This document shows, piece after piece, positions 1-8,925 of a stretch of DNA of 64,000 bases. Source of the DNA: Formicincola oecophyllae. GTDB lineage: Bacteria > Pseudomonadota > Alphaproteobacteria > Acetobacterales > Acetobacteraceae. The stretch lies in the NCBI RefSeq assembly GCF_006542395.2, contig NZ_CP038231.1:1798001-1862000 (forward strand), written 5' to 3'. Both the position numbers and the translations under genes were made by a program. Every line of letters begins with the position of its first letter. Position 1 is the stretch's first letter. Below the pieces are notes generated by a model that saw nothing but the letters and a program-made list of their open reading frames with translations, searched no databases and had not been told where the DNA came from.

Positions 1-708
1 CAGCGCCAAAGCTACCATTACCAGACCTGGACGAAATGGGGCGAGCGCGAGGTGGAGCGCATGGGCACAGCCCGCCTGGACTGGGTGAACCAGAAAAACC
101 TGGCGAGCCTTTCCGTTCTCAACAAAACCCAGAACCGCATCAACCTGTTTGGCGTGACCGGTATGCGCCTTTTCGGCGCACTGAACGACCCGGACCTGCC
201 GGCCGCCCTCCAGCCCACGCCCAAGCTTACAGCCAGCGGTGCGGCTGCGCCTGGCAACAGCTGGGCTGATGTCTCCGACCCGCTGCAGGTCTGGGCGGAC
301 ATCCTGAAGATGTACCAGGCCCTGACCGTGCAGCTTGGCGGCAATCTGGACATGGAAAGCCCGCTGCGCCTGGTCATCCCAAGCGAGCGCCAGGCAGCGC
401 TGCTCTACACCAACCAGTACAACCTGAAGCTGCGCGACATCATCGCCCAAAACCTGCCCAACTGCGAAATCCACACCCTGCCTGAGGCAGGCGCGCAACT
501 TTCTGGCGGGCTTTCCAAAATCACGCAGGCGCAACTTTTCGTGCGTGAGATCGAGGGGCAGGAGACCGTAACCACCGCCTTCACCGAGAAGCTGCGCGCC
601 CACACGGTGGAGCGCTACTCCTCCAACGTGCGGCAGAAGAAATCCCAGGGCACGTGGGGCACCATCTGGTTCCGCCCCGTGGCCTGCACAACCATGGCGG
701 GGGTGTGA
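1..708 (+). CDS. Phage major capsid protein, DUF2184-like (5' end outside window)
   Basis: The reading frame is open from the first base, so the gene starts upstream of the window; a GTG at 52 is inside the gene and is not taken as the start. The visible 235 residues include an N-terminal stretch with WTKWGEREVERM and a C-terminal RYSSNVRQKKSQGTWGTIWF block that I recognise from DUF2184-type major capsid proteins, which form the icosahedral shell. The stop is followed one base later by the next gene, as in a tight late operon with the connector genes downstream. The capsid assignment rests on remembered family resemblance and on position just before head-tail connector genes. Confidence 0.7.
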   Translation, partial: QRQSYHYQTWTKWGEREVERMGTARLDWVNQKNLASLSVLNKTQNRINLFGVTGMRLFGALNDPDLPAALQPTPKLTASGAAAPGNSWADVSDPLQVWADILKMYQALTVQLGGNLDMESPLRLVIPSERQAALLYTNQYNLKLRDIIAQNLPNCEIHTLPEAGAQLSGGLSKITQAQLFVREIEGQETVTTAFTEKLRAHTVERYSSNVRQKKSQGTWGTIWFRPVACTTMAGV

Positions 709-709
709 C

Positions 710-1667
<958 letters not shown>

Positions 1668-1708
1668 ACGCCATGACCCCACAACGCCAAAACAGCAGGG
1701 AGGATGCC

Positions 1709-2137
1709 ATGATTGACCTCTTCAGCCTGGCCAGCGGCCCCTTGGCCACTATTAACCCCATGCAACCAGCCACGCTGCGCACCGCCACAGGCCCCAAAGT
1801 CGCCAGTGACTACAGCGTGGGCAGCACGTACCAGGACGTGCCCATCTGGGTGGACGTCCAGGCCATGGCCACATCGGAACTGGCCCAGGTCAGCAACATC
1901 AACCAGCAAAGCGAGCAACGCGCAGCCTATGTCCAGCGCCCGCTGCACGGCCTGAACCGCGCCCTCCAAACAGGGGGGGACAGGATCATCATCAACGGCG
2001 CCGAGTGGCTCGTCACGCAAGTGCTGGAGCCATGGGGGGATGGTGCAGGTGCGCCCACCTCAACAATCACAACACAGCAGCAAGGGGGGGCAGAATGGTG
2101 CAAAGTTCTTCTGACACGCCAAATACCTTCCCCCTGA
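1709..2137 (+). CDS. Phage head-closure / neck protein (putative)
   Basis: 142 residues starting MIDLFSLASGPLATINP. The ATG at 1709 follows an AGGGAGGA ribosome-binding site and matches the conserved opening I associate with small myovirus neck proteins. The rest is beta-rich with a late RIIINGAEWLVTQVLEPW segment. The gene overlaps the next one by 43 bases in another frame, consistent with coupled translation. The function (stopper or neck joining) is inferred from position between the connector and the tail terminator. No catalytic motif is visible. Confidence 0.55.
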   Translation: MIDLFSLASGPLATINPMQPATLRTATGPKVASDYSVGSTYQDVPIWVDVQAMATSELAQVSNINQQSEQRAAYVQRPLHGLNRALQTGGDRIIINGAEWLVTQVLEPWGDGAGAPTSTITTQQQGGAEWCKVLLTRQIPSP

Positions 2138-2778
2138 GCAACGGCCCAGCAGGCTGGTTACCCACTGACAGCGCGCTGATGACGGCGCTGGGGGACTGGC
2201 TGTGCGCCAACCTGCCACCAGGCCATGCGGTGATGCAGGGTCAGCAGAACAACGTGGCAACGCCAACGGGACCCTTCGCCACCATGGTCTTCACCACGCG
2301 CCAGCGCCTGGGCACCAATTGGCGGCGCTACCAGCCAGATGGCGGCAGTACCATCAGCCAATCCGTCCTCTTGGCGGCGGAGGTGCAGGTTTGCGGCCCA
2401 GAATCAGGGGCGGCCTGCGCGCAGATCCAGGCGCTGTGGCGCGATGGCGCCGCCTGCGCGTGGTTCAACCAGAATCTGCCCTGCTGCGCCCCCACCCATG
2501 CCGACCAGCCCAGCCAGAAGCCCCTCCTGACAGCGGAACAGCAATATGAGGACGCCTGGTCGGTTGTCCTGTTCATGAACGTTGTCCAGTCCCTGGCGCT
2601 GCCTGGTGAAAGCGCGCTCAGCGCCCACACGGCCGTGCTGCAGGCGGATGGCGCGCCTGGCGGCATGGGGGCGGGCGCAAAACCTGGTGCAGAACCAGGC
2701 GTGGGTAGCCCCGCCACAAGCGCCACCACAGGCGCAGGCGAACAAGCAAGCACCAGCACGGGTGCCGCTGAAGGCTAA
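2095..2778 (+). CDS. Phage tail terminator / neck protein, LIC_12616-like (putative)
   Basis: 227 residues from the ATG at 2095, which has a G-rich AAGGGGGG Shine-Dalgarno; in-frame starts further upstream lie deep inside the previous gene. The N-terminal part (WLPTDSALMTALGDWLCANLPPG) and central VQVCGPESGAACAQIQALW segment resemble neck-terminator proteins that cap the tail tube of contractile phages. The last 45 residues are a glycine/alanine/threonine low-complexity tail and probably disordered. The next gene is the sheath, the usual neighbour. Cluster 2 has a functional counterpart at 33614-34558, also directly before its sheath gene. Confidence 0.55.
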   Translation: MVQSSSDTPNTFPLSNGPAGWLPTDSALMTALGDWLCANLPPGHAVMQGQQNNVATPTGPFATMVFTTRQRLGTNWRRYQPDGGSTISQSVLLAAEVQVCGPESGAACAQIQALWRDGAACAWFNQNLPCCAPTHADQPSQKPLLTAEQQYEDAWSVVLFMNVVQSLALPGESALSAHTAVLQADGAPGGMGAGAKPGAEPGVGSPATSATTGAGEQASTSTGAAEG

Positions 2779-2923
2779 CGACCACAGCTCAGCCCCCTTC
2801 AGCCCCAATGCAGTACCCAACGGCTGGCACCTGCCCGCCCACTTGGTGCTGCGCCAGCACACACGCGCCCCACCCCCAGGGCCTGACCCGCTCCAAACCT
2901 CAACAACACCAAAGGAACACACC

Positions 2924-4153
2924 ATGAGTGCCCTCACCACCATCACAGCAGATGGCAACCTTTCCACCATCCCCCTCTCGCGCATCGTCAAGGTGACGCC
3001 AAGCGCCCTTGCGGCCGCCTCTGGCGTGGGGTTCATCAACGGCCTTATCCTCAGCACCAACAGCGCTGTGCCCCCTGGCACGCTGAAGGCCTATGCGGAT
3101 GCAGCCTCCGTTGCCAAGGACTTTACCGCCACCGCACCAGAAACGCAGATGGCAGAGGCCTACTTCGCAGGCTTTACCGGTACCCTCAACACCCCCAGCA
3201 AGCTCTACTTCCACGGCGTGGCCCCCAGCGTTCAGGGCACAACGCAGGATGGCGCGCCAGCAGACGCTACCATGGCCAGCGACCCGGCCACCATCATGAA
3301 TGCCCTGCTGGCCATCAGCCAGGACTTTGCGGCTTTCACCACCGCTTGGGAGCCCTCCCTTTCTGAAAAGCAGGCCTTCGCCACCTGGAACGGCGCCCAG
3401 GGCTGCCGCTACTGGTACGTGGCGTGGGACACGGACAAAGCCGCCACCGCCAGCCCAGCCACCGGCAAAAGCTTTGGTGAATGGCTCTCCACCCAGGGGG
3501 TGGACGGCACCACCGCTGTCTACCAGCGCGCTGATGTTGCTGCCTTCTGCCTGGGCTGGGCTGCCTCACTTGACTTCACAGCCACCGCCGGGCGCTTCAA
3601 CCTGGCAGGGCGCAAAAGCCCCGTCCTGGCCAACCCTGATGGCTCCGCCGCCGACTATGACGCCCTCAAAGCCAACGGCTACAGCGTCTACGGCAGCTTC
3701 GGCAATGGTCTGGGCCGCTGGAACATGCTTCAGAACGGTGCCGTCTCCGGCCAATTTCTGTGGGCGGACACCTACATCAACCAGCTGTGGCTGAACGCCG
3801 CGCTGCAGGCTGACCTCATCAACCTCATCACCTCTGTGGGACAGATCCCCTACAACGCCGAAGGTGACGGGCTGATGAACGCCGCCCTGGCCGCCACCCG
3901 CGCCCAGGCCAAGCGCTTTGGCGCGGTGGAAGCAGGCGTTACCCTCACGGACCTGCAGAATAAGGCCCTCCAGCGCCTGTTCGGCCGTGACGTCAGCAAC
4001 GAGCTGTTCAGCCAGGGCGATGTCTTCGCGCCCCAGGCCTCCACAACCCCAGCAGATGTGCGCGCCAGCCGCGGCTCCCCGCCCGCCATCTACGCCTACA
4101 ACGATGGCGGCAGCATCCAGGCCGTTAACCTCTCCTCCATCGCCACCATCTGA
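2924..4153 (+). CDS. Tail sheath protein, DUF3383 family
   Basis: 409 residues from the ATG at 2924, which follows AAAGGAACACACC. The opening LSRIVKVTPSALAAASGVGF and the later GAQGCRYWYVAWDTDKAA and NGYSVYGSFGNG blocks match the DUF3383 family, which forms the contractile sheath of some myovirus tails. The C-terminal part (QNKALQRLFGRDVSNELFSQG) resembles the sheath fold that contacts the tube. The gene is followed by a tube-like gene and a chaperone gene. The second copy of this family, at 34589-36172, is about 118 residues longer, so the clusters are related in plan but not recent duplicates. Confidence 0.75.
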   Translation: MSALTTITADGNLSTIPLSRIVKVTPSALAAASGVGFINGLILSTNSAVPPGTLKAYADAASVAKDFTATAPETQMAEAYFAGFTGTLNTPSKLYFHGVAPSVQGTTQDGAPADATMASDPATIMNALLAISQDFAAFTTAWEPSLSEKQAFATWNGAQGCRYWYVAWDTDKAATASPATGKSFGEWLSTQGVDGTTAVYQRADVAAFCLGWAASLDFTATAGRFNLAGRKSPVLANPDGSAADYDALKANGYSVYGSFGNGLGRWNMLQNGAVSGQFLWADTYINQLWLNAALQADLINLITSVGQIPYNAEGDGLMNAALAATRAQAKRFGAVEAGVTLTDLQNKALQRLFGRDVSNELFSQGDVFAPQASTTPADVRASRGSPPAIYAYNDGGSIQAVNLSSIATI

Positions 4154-4209
4154 ACACCCCAACCCTTAACCAGCAAAAGCAGCAAAATTAGCAAAGGCCA
4201 AGACAAACC

Positions 4210-4644
4210 ATGGCAAAACTCATTACATCAGCCGACGTCGTGGCCACCATGACGGTGGCCCAGCTCTTCTCCGCTCCCATCATCCTGGAGAACTGGTCTT
4301 CAGATAACGCGTGGGAGGCAGAGGACCAGGTCATCGGCGACAGCCGCATGAGCTTGGACAAGAAGCTCAACAAAGGCTACGTGCCCGCCCCTGTTGAACT
4401 GACCATGACGTTCGAACCGAACTCGGAAAGCCTCTTGGTGTTTGACGCTCTGGCGGCCGCCTCCAAAGCGGGGCGCACGGTCTATGACGTCAGCCTGGAG
4501 CTGGCCCACAAATCCCTGGGGCAAAAGTTCTCGTTCCTGGATGGCCACGTCATCCGCTACAAGCCCAACCCCGGTGGCGCCAAATTGCTGAAGGCACGCC
4601 CTGTGCGCTTCCGCTTCGCCGATATCATCCCAGCCGGCATGTGA
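4210..4644 (+). CDS. Tail tube protein (putative)
   Basis: 144 residues, ATG at 4210. The composition is beta-rich with DRMSLDKKLNKGY-like and VELTMTFEPNSESLLVFDAL segments and an ending VRFRFADIIPAGM. Length and position directly after the sheath and before the tail assembly chaperone are those of the inner tube protein of contractile tails. No residue-level signature confirms it. Cluster 2 has an equivalent at 36254-36700 of similar length. Confidence 0.6.
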   Translation: MAKLITSADVVATMTVAQLFSAPIILENWSSDNAWEAEDQVIGDSRMSLDKKLNKGYVPAPVELTMTFEPNSESLLVFDALAAASKAGRTVYDVSLELAHKSLGQKFSFLDGHVIRYKPNPGGAKLLKARPVRFRFADIIPAGM

Positions 4645-4659
4645 AAGGAGGGATGACCC

Positions 4660-5145
4660 ATGATGCAGGAAACTGAATTCTCCCCCTCCGAGGGCTCAGA
4701 CGCAGGCAAGCTCTTCGTCATTCGCCCTTTTCGCGCCTTCGCTGGCGACCGCTGGGCGCGCAAGGTCATCCGCGCCTTGGCGGACGCCGGCACCAAACTG
4801 CCTGAAAGCGCCCTCAACCTGGGCATGGCCGGCCTGGCTGGGCTTGGCATGGGCCTGTTTGGCAAAATGGAGGAACAAGCCGTGGAGGAAGCCTTCGAGG
4901 GCCTCCTCTCCTGCTGCCTCATCAAGCGCGACCCCTCCAACCCGGCCCTCCCCCCAGCCCCCTTGCTGGAGGCCGACATAACCGACCCAGCCACGCTGAG
5001 CGTCCTGCGCACGGAGGCCTTCAAGGTGAATGTGGGTTTTATGAAGGCTGCCGCTGGCCAGATTTCCCCCCTCGTGGCCGCTCTTCTGCCAGCGACCCCT
5101 TCGAAGAAGGAGACGAGCAAGAGCCAGCCAGAACAGAAAACCTGA
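4660..5145 (+). CDS. Tail assembly chaperone, zero-frame product
   Basis: 161 residues from the ATG at 4660, preceded by AAAGGAGGG. The FRAFAGDRWARKVIRALADAG start and acidic helical body are typical of tail chaperones that coat the tape measure during assembly. The last 20 or so residues are lysine/serine/glutamine-rich and unlike the rest. From about 5070 the -1 frame is open to 5276 and looks more like coding sequence, so a longer frameshift product is likely, as in many tail phages. The tape measure normally follows directly; here an inserted island of about 7 kb separates the two. Confidence 0.65.
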   Translation: MMQETEFSPSEGSDAGKLFVIRPFRAFAGDRWARKVIRALADAGTKLPESALNLGMAGLAGLGMGLFGKMEEQAVEEAFEGLLSCCLIKRDPSNPALPPAPLLEADITDPATLSVLRTEAFKVNVGFMKAAAGQISPLVAALLPATPSKKETSKSQPEQKT

Positions 5146-5276
5146 GCCTCCCTTTGGCCCAGGTCTTAGCGGGCAGGCTCGCCACCTTGCGGGAGCTCCA
5201 GACCACCTACGACACAGAGGACGTGTGGTTGATGTGGGAAGCTCTCCTTGTCGACCGTTACAACGGGGCCATCTAA
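5070..5276 (+). CDS. -1-frame extension of the tail chaperone (frameshift product)
   Basis: This stretch has no start codon of its own but is an open frame -1 relative to the chaperone at 4660-5145. It encodes an acidic linker (DPFEEGDEQEPARTEN) followed by a helical LAQVLAGRLATLRELQ segment and ends DRYNGAI. Such overlapping second halves are made by programmed -1 frameshifting in many phages. I see no canonical X-XXY-YYZ heptamer; the best candidate is the CCCCCCT run at 5066-5072, where a proline tRNA could slip. Cluster 2 has the same frame relationship with a clear T8 slip site. Confidence 0.5.
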   Translation, partial: PRGRSSASDPFEEGDEQEPARTENLSLPLAQVLAGRLATLRELQTTYDTEDVWLMWEALLVDRYNGAI

Positions 5277-5282
5277 GGCGAA

Positions 5283-5482
5283 GCCTGTGAAAGCCGTTGT
5301 GAAACCCGTGCAGGCCATAAGGCCAAACGGCGTGGAGCAACGGCTGAAAGGCCCCAAGACAACGGAATTGGTTAAAGGGCGCAGCGAACCCGTCTAGGGC
5401 TTTAGCCCGTGAAAGCCGATGTGGAACCTGTGCCGGCCGCAAGGCCAAACAGCGTGAAACATCGGCCTGAAGGGTTCAAGAC
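5283..5482 (+). repeat. Two structured 78-bp repeats with compensatory changes
   Basis: Copy A is 5283-5360 and copy B is 5405-5482, roughly 70-75% identical by eye. Each has an outer stem and an inner hairpin. The outer stem is AGCCGTTG (5292-5299) with CAACGGCT (5338-5345) in A, and GCCGATGT (5415-5422) with ACATCGGC (5459-5466) in B, so both sides changed together. The inner hairpin is GGCC-ATAA-GGCC in A and GGCC-GCAA-GGCC in B. A degenerate third piece lies at about 5625-5650. The pattern suggests a mobile intergenic repeat or structured RNA. Confidence 0.6.
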
Positions 5483-5804
5483 GGCATGTAATGCAAGCGG
5501 CGAAAAGCTTCCTGCCACCAATTCCAAGACAACGGGGTCACTTAGGCTAACCAGCCGTAGAGCGAAGGGACCTTAGCCTCTTGAGGCGTAGAAGCGGGGA
5601 TTGTCGAAGCGGACCCCCTATAGCCCGTTAAAGCCGATGCATCTCTGCTATAGTCCCCAAGGCCAGGCAGCAGGGCATGAAACCGTGCCCTGCTGCCCCC
5701 ACCACCATCTGAAGGCATGAAGCCTCCCAAACCCCTACCAAGTCATCAAAGCCCACCCTATTTTATTGGTGAAAATCACAAAACTAGGAGGGTTAAGTTG
5801 GTGC

Positions 5805-5816
5805 CACAAACATTCA
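5805..5816 (+). promoter_or_regulatory. CACAAACATTCA motif, left edge of island 1
   Basis: The exact 12-mer CACAAACATTCA occurs here, in reverse complement at 15782-15793 beyond the tape measure, and at 39359-39370 in cluster 2. Shorter versions lie at 6015, 41401 and 41421. All are in the non-coding borders of the AT-rich islands. It could be an operator or a recombination mark; nothing in the sequence decides between these. Confidence 0.4.
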
Positions 5817-6517
5817 ACGTCACCCTAAGATAACCTCTAAGTTTGTGAGAGTCACAAAACTTACCCCAATCCTTAAAATCCTAAGACAAGACAGAACAGA
5901 CCTATAATCGGATTTCGTTCTCACCCTTTAAAGGAAACCCAAGAATCCAGCTTGGAAAGTAGGACACTTCAAGCACGCACCAAGAACAAGAAGCTATAAA
6001 TAGATTATTTGCACCACAAACATTTAGTGACAAAAGAATAATCCAAAAACCCAGAGAACCTCAGCCCTACCTTCCAGAACAGTAAAACAAGGTAGATCTC
6101 ACAAAACCAAGGAAACGTTTGGGAACCGCTCCCAACCTTTAAATATTCATGATGTTGGCCATAGGCTGAAGAGTACACCCAATGCCTCAACCTAATTTTA
6201 CTATAACACCTTCATGCATTCTTGGGCACTTGTGAGTTAATCGCCTTATTTTTGGAAAAGCCCTACAACAAGGAAATAAATCAGAAGAGTGAAAAGTATT
6301 ATAAAGCATACAGAGGCTGCGATGATAAGCAAACCCACAGAGAGAGCTAAAAACAAAAGTGCTACTTTACTTACATATTAAACCACTCTGTCCAGTAAAT
6401 TAATTCACCACACCACACTTTCTATACTTAAATAATACAGTGCGGCACCATGACAGAATCATGACGCGAAACAAGGCTGAGGAGGATCCTGCATAAGTAT
6501 AGGCAGATCATCGCTAG

Positions 6518-6901
6518 CTTATCGTTAACCTGAATCCTTCACTTTCAACGGCAAAACCTGCTTCCTCTGCTGAGGACAATTCCTCAGCTGATAGCGACAG
6601 TGACAGCAATACCAGTGATTTTGCTGATGTCATCAGGGATTTTGCTTCTGCTGTTAAAGACCTCACCACTGCTGCAGACAAGTTGAAAGATGCTAGTGGT
6701 GAGCTTAAAGCTGATTCAGAGCACAATGAAAAGTCCCTCAAGGCTAAAGCCACTGAACTGGCCACTGCTGTAGCATCACGTGCTACTGATGATAAAAACC
6801 TAGTCGACTTAAATTCCAGTACTGCAGATGGTATTGTGGTGCTATTTAGACTAGCTTGGATGAAACTTGCTGTTAGCTTAAGGAGGGAAAAGGAGGCTTA
6901 A
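6518..6901 (+). pseudogene. 5'-truncated tape-measure N-terminal fragment (A-type)
   Basis: The open frame begins after a TAG at 6515 and has no usable start. Its first residues, LIVNLNP, match codons about 20-26 of the intact A-type fragments at 7616 and 11297, whose first ~20 codons are missing here. It continues with an acidic serine-rich stretch (SDSDSNTSDFADVIRDF) and helical heptad-like sequence, then ends within a short unrelated tail. It ends two bases before the convergent secreted-protein gene at 6904. I read it as the oldest, decayed cassette at the left end of the array. Confidence 0.6.
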
Positions 6902-6903
6902 GT

Positions 6904-7524
6904 TTAGTGATCTTGGATTTCTGAAGTTTCTTTGCGAAACTCCTCCAAGAGTTTAGGGTCAATTTGATTCTCAAAGAAGTGTATTTTATCGCCTTCTACA
7001 AGACCTATAGGAACATCAAACCTAAGTTCTTCATTTAATGAAGCAGAAAAATAACTTCCTAAAAAAACCTTCCCCACATTAGATGATCCACATATTGCAC
7101 CATAATATTCTATTACAACTCCATTACTAAAGATAATCCCTTTGCGCTCTGGAGGGCATGGGGTAATCGTATAGTCTGCATGAAAGGGGTCATTTATCGT
7201 TATTTGACTAAAGGTATCTACTTTATTACCTCCCTGTGGTTCAAAGAATATTTCCATTGATTTAGAAATATATGTCAGTACAAGACTGTGATTTTTATGC
7301 ATATATTTCAAAGACCATTTTCCAGCCATTTTTGAGGTTATTTGAAAGTCTTTGAGATCACTAATTGGCGAATTATATAATTTATTTCTAATAATAATGC
7401 AGTTCTCAGCATTTTCACTCCCATCGTTCTTCCACATATTTAAATTATTTCCCCCCTTAAGGCAATTTTGCCCTCTATCGATTGCTTTACTTTGGGCGCC
7501 AGTTTGAGTTATGCCGAAAAACAT
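6904..7524 (-). CDS. Exported cassette protein, family A, copy 1 (probably phase-OFF)
   Basis: 206 residues from the internal ATG at 7524. The same frame continues upstream into a signal-peptide-like stretch (NTFVNIVVKCALSIGMFFG), so the true start is probably the ATG at 7583, which has an AAGG/AAAGG Shine-Dalgarno. That ATG is out of frame because the A8 tract (complement of 7568-7575) is one base short; with nine A's the product would be 226 residues. The mature part shares with 10551-11201 the blocks KGIIFSNG, EYYxAxCG, LNEELRFD and LLEEFRKET-like ends. Four cysteines suggest a periplasmic disulfide protein. Function unknown. Confidence 0.65.
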   Translation of the reverse strand: MFFGITQTGAQSKAIDRGQNCLKGGNNLNMWKNDGSENAENCIIIRNKLYNSPISDLKDFQITSKMAGKWSLKYMHKNHSLVLTYISKSMEIFFEPQGGNKVDTFSQITINDPFHADYTITPCPPERKGIIFSNGVVIEYYGAICGSSNVGKVFLGSYFSASLNEELRFDVPIGLVEGDKIHFFENQIDPKLLEEFRKETSEIQDH

Positions 7525-7567
7525 TCCTATACTTAAGGCACACTTAACTACTATATTTACGAATGTA

Positions 7568-7575
7568 TTTTTTTT
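7568..7575 (-). repeat. A8 homopolymer tract after an ATG (candidate phase-variation site)
   Basis: On the minus strand the tract follows ATG ACG AG, starting at 7583. With eight A's translation stops after about eight codons. With nine it runs into the signal peptide and the whole family A protein. The paralogue at 10551 has an A8 tract at the same place with the same frame offset. A homopolymer sequencing error must be excluded. Confidence 0.5.
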
Positions 7576-7615
7576 CTCGTCATTACCTTTAACCTTAATT
7601 CAAAGGATTATAATC

Positions 7616-8128
7616 ATGCCTACTTCTCTTGATGCTATCATCACACGTTTGGCACGTTCTGGTCAACTCCAACTCATCGTTAACCTAAATCCTTCACTCC
7701 CGCCTGCAAAACCCACCTCATCTAGTGATGATAGTACTTCCAATGACGATGATAGCAATACCAGTGATTTTGCTGATGCCATCAAGGATTTCAGCACAGC
7801 CATTGAAAAGCTTGCAGATGCCGCCAAAGCTTTGAATGGTGCTGGGGCTAGCTTGGCTTCTGCGGCCAAGCAAGAAACCAAGAGTATTAAAGAAAAACTG
7901 AAAGCTCTTGGTGTTAGCTCCGCCACCCACGCTGCTTCCTTTGTGGTGGGTGATAACCCTGTTGCTTTGGCTTCCAAGACCAACCACCAGGTTATGGATG
8001 TCGTAAATCAGGCCTGGACCTGGTTTAAGACTTCTTATTTGGCGTTGAGGAAGTCTTCCTTCATTTTGGGATCAAGGGGTGGAAGGATAATGGAAGCGTC
8101 AGTGCCTTTGACGATGGCAACTGGGTAA
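7616..8128 (+). CDS. Orphan tape-measure N-terminal fragment, A-type
   Basis: 170 residues from the ATG at 7616, preceded by AAAGGATTATAATC. It opens LDAIITRLARSGQLQ, has an acidic serine/aspartate linker, then a helical ADAIKDFSTAIEKLADAAKAL segment and ASFVVGDNPVALASKTN. The closing residues from about 141 (SYLALRKSSF onward) are the reverse reading of the 3' end of the convergent gene at 8035, so they are junction sequence and not conserved protein. It closely matches the fragment at 11297-11815. I interpret it as the displaced start of a former tape measure. It has good translation signals and may still be expressed. Confidence 0.6.
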   Translation: MPTSLDAIITRLARSGQLQLIVNLNPSLPPAKPTSSSDDSTSNDDDSNTSDFADAIKDFSTAIEKLADAAKALNGAGASLASAAKQETKSIKEKLKALGVSSATHAASFVVGDNPVALASKTNHQVMDVVNQAWTWFKTSYLALRKSSFILGSRGGRIMEASVPLTMATG

Positions 8129-8676
8129 GCTTTTCTGAATTCTGAAGCAGCGATTTTAATCGGTGTTGACATATATAATATGCCCTGCACATTGGGACCA
8201 TATTCGTATTGTACTAACACACCATCACTAAATAATAGACCGAAATTTTCTGATTTATCATAATTGTTATTCTCATCATGAACCATCATAGCATTCATAA
8301 AAGTATGATTTTTTCTATCTTTCATGAAATTAAATTGGATATCACTTCTTCCATATAGAAGATTTGGGTAGCCATTAGGATTTCTATGAAAATGCCATCC
8401 ACCTTTCTGTACACTAATTACATGTAAACTTTCCTTGGGAGAATTTCCTAGTTCGTTATACGCGCTCACTGTTGCAACCAAATGACAACCTTTCAAAGAA
8501 GAATTTACTAATGCTACCGTTTCTCCCTCCCCAAAAGGAGAATTATATGATTTTATAATTGGCGAAGCACAGTTACGCTTTTCATTTTCTTGGGCTTGGG
8601 CAGTAGAAAAGAATGCCATCACTGCTAATGCAGTGAAGAACTTTGATACTGACCTAACGCTTATTTTACGATTCAT
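8035..8676 (-). CDS. Exported cassette protein, family B, copy 1
   Basis: 213 residues. The ATG at 8676 has an AAGGAAAG Shine-Dalgarno and gives exactly the length of the other two family B members. A Sec-type signal peptide is clear: basic MNRKISVRSVSKF, a hydrophobic core, and a cleavage-like AQA site near residue 27. The mature part begins with the conserved CASPIIKSYNSP and has GLLFSDGVLVQYEYGP and a C-terminal PVAIVKGTDASIILPPLDPK motif. There is no lipobox, so a soluble periplasmic or secreted protein is expected. The gene overlaps the plus-strand fragment by 94 bases at the 3' ends. Confidence 0.7.
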   Translation of the reverse strand: MNRKISVRSVSKFFTALAVMAFFSTAQAQENEKRNCASPIIKSYNSPFGEGETVALVNSSLKGCHLVATVSAYNELGNSPKESLHVISVQKGGWHFHRNPNGYPNLLYGRSDIQFNFMKDRKNHTFMNAMMVHDENNNYDKSENFGLLFSDGVLVQYEYGPNVQGILYMSTPIKIAASEFRKAYPVAIVKGTDASIILPPLDPKMKEDFLNAK

Positions 8677-8728
8677 TACCACTTTCCTTCAATCATTTAT
8701 CATATTTTATATATCGGAATGTCACATC

Positions 8729-8896
8729 ATGGCAAATGCTCTTGACGCTTTTTTGACAAAATATGGCTCTACGCTTACTAAAATGCAGGGCGATCTGGAT
8801 AAATTAGCTAACAAAACTGACAAAGCAACCACTAGCGTGAGTGATGCAGGAACTTCACTGGATAAAGCTGGTTCCTCATTCCAGTTTGTATATTAG
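8729..8896 (+). CDS. Orphan tape-measure N-terminal fragment, B-type
   Basis: 55 residues from the ATG at 8729. It starts MANALDAFLTKYGSTLTKMQ, almost the same as the first 20 residues of the complete tape measure at 12415, and stays similar through DKATTSVSDAGTSLDKAGSS before stopping at 8896. The GGAATGTCACATC leader resembles that of the tape measure. It ends 29 bases before the convergent gene at 8926. It is too short to be a functional tape measure and is best read as a displaced 5' end. Confidence 0.6.
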   Translation: MANALDAFLTKYGSTLTKMQGDLDKLANKTDKATTSVSDAGTSLDKAGSSFQFVY

Positions 8897-8925
8897 ATTA
8901 GCCAGGAGTAGTGCCCTGTTATCTA

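Larger units (their letters stand above)
5277..6517. other. Gene-free region: structured repeats, then AT-rich DNA
   Basis: No convincing gene is present. The first 450 bases are GC-rich and hold two structured 78-bp repeats (5283-5360 and 5405-5482), plus segments also found in inverted orientation next to gatB. From about 5750 the composition drops sharply to AT-rich, marking the left edge of the island. There are CACAAACATT-type motifs at 5805 and 6015 and an inverted repeat (AAGTTTGTGA at 5839-5848 against TCACAAAACTT at 5852-5862). The only open frames are short antisense-type ones that do not look coding. Confidence 0.6.

Noticed and set aside
6005-6190. 61-codon minus-strand open frame in the AT-rich border
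   Set aside because: No ribosome-binding site and no resemblance to the cassette proteins; treated as chance.
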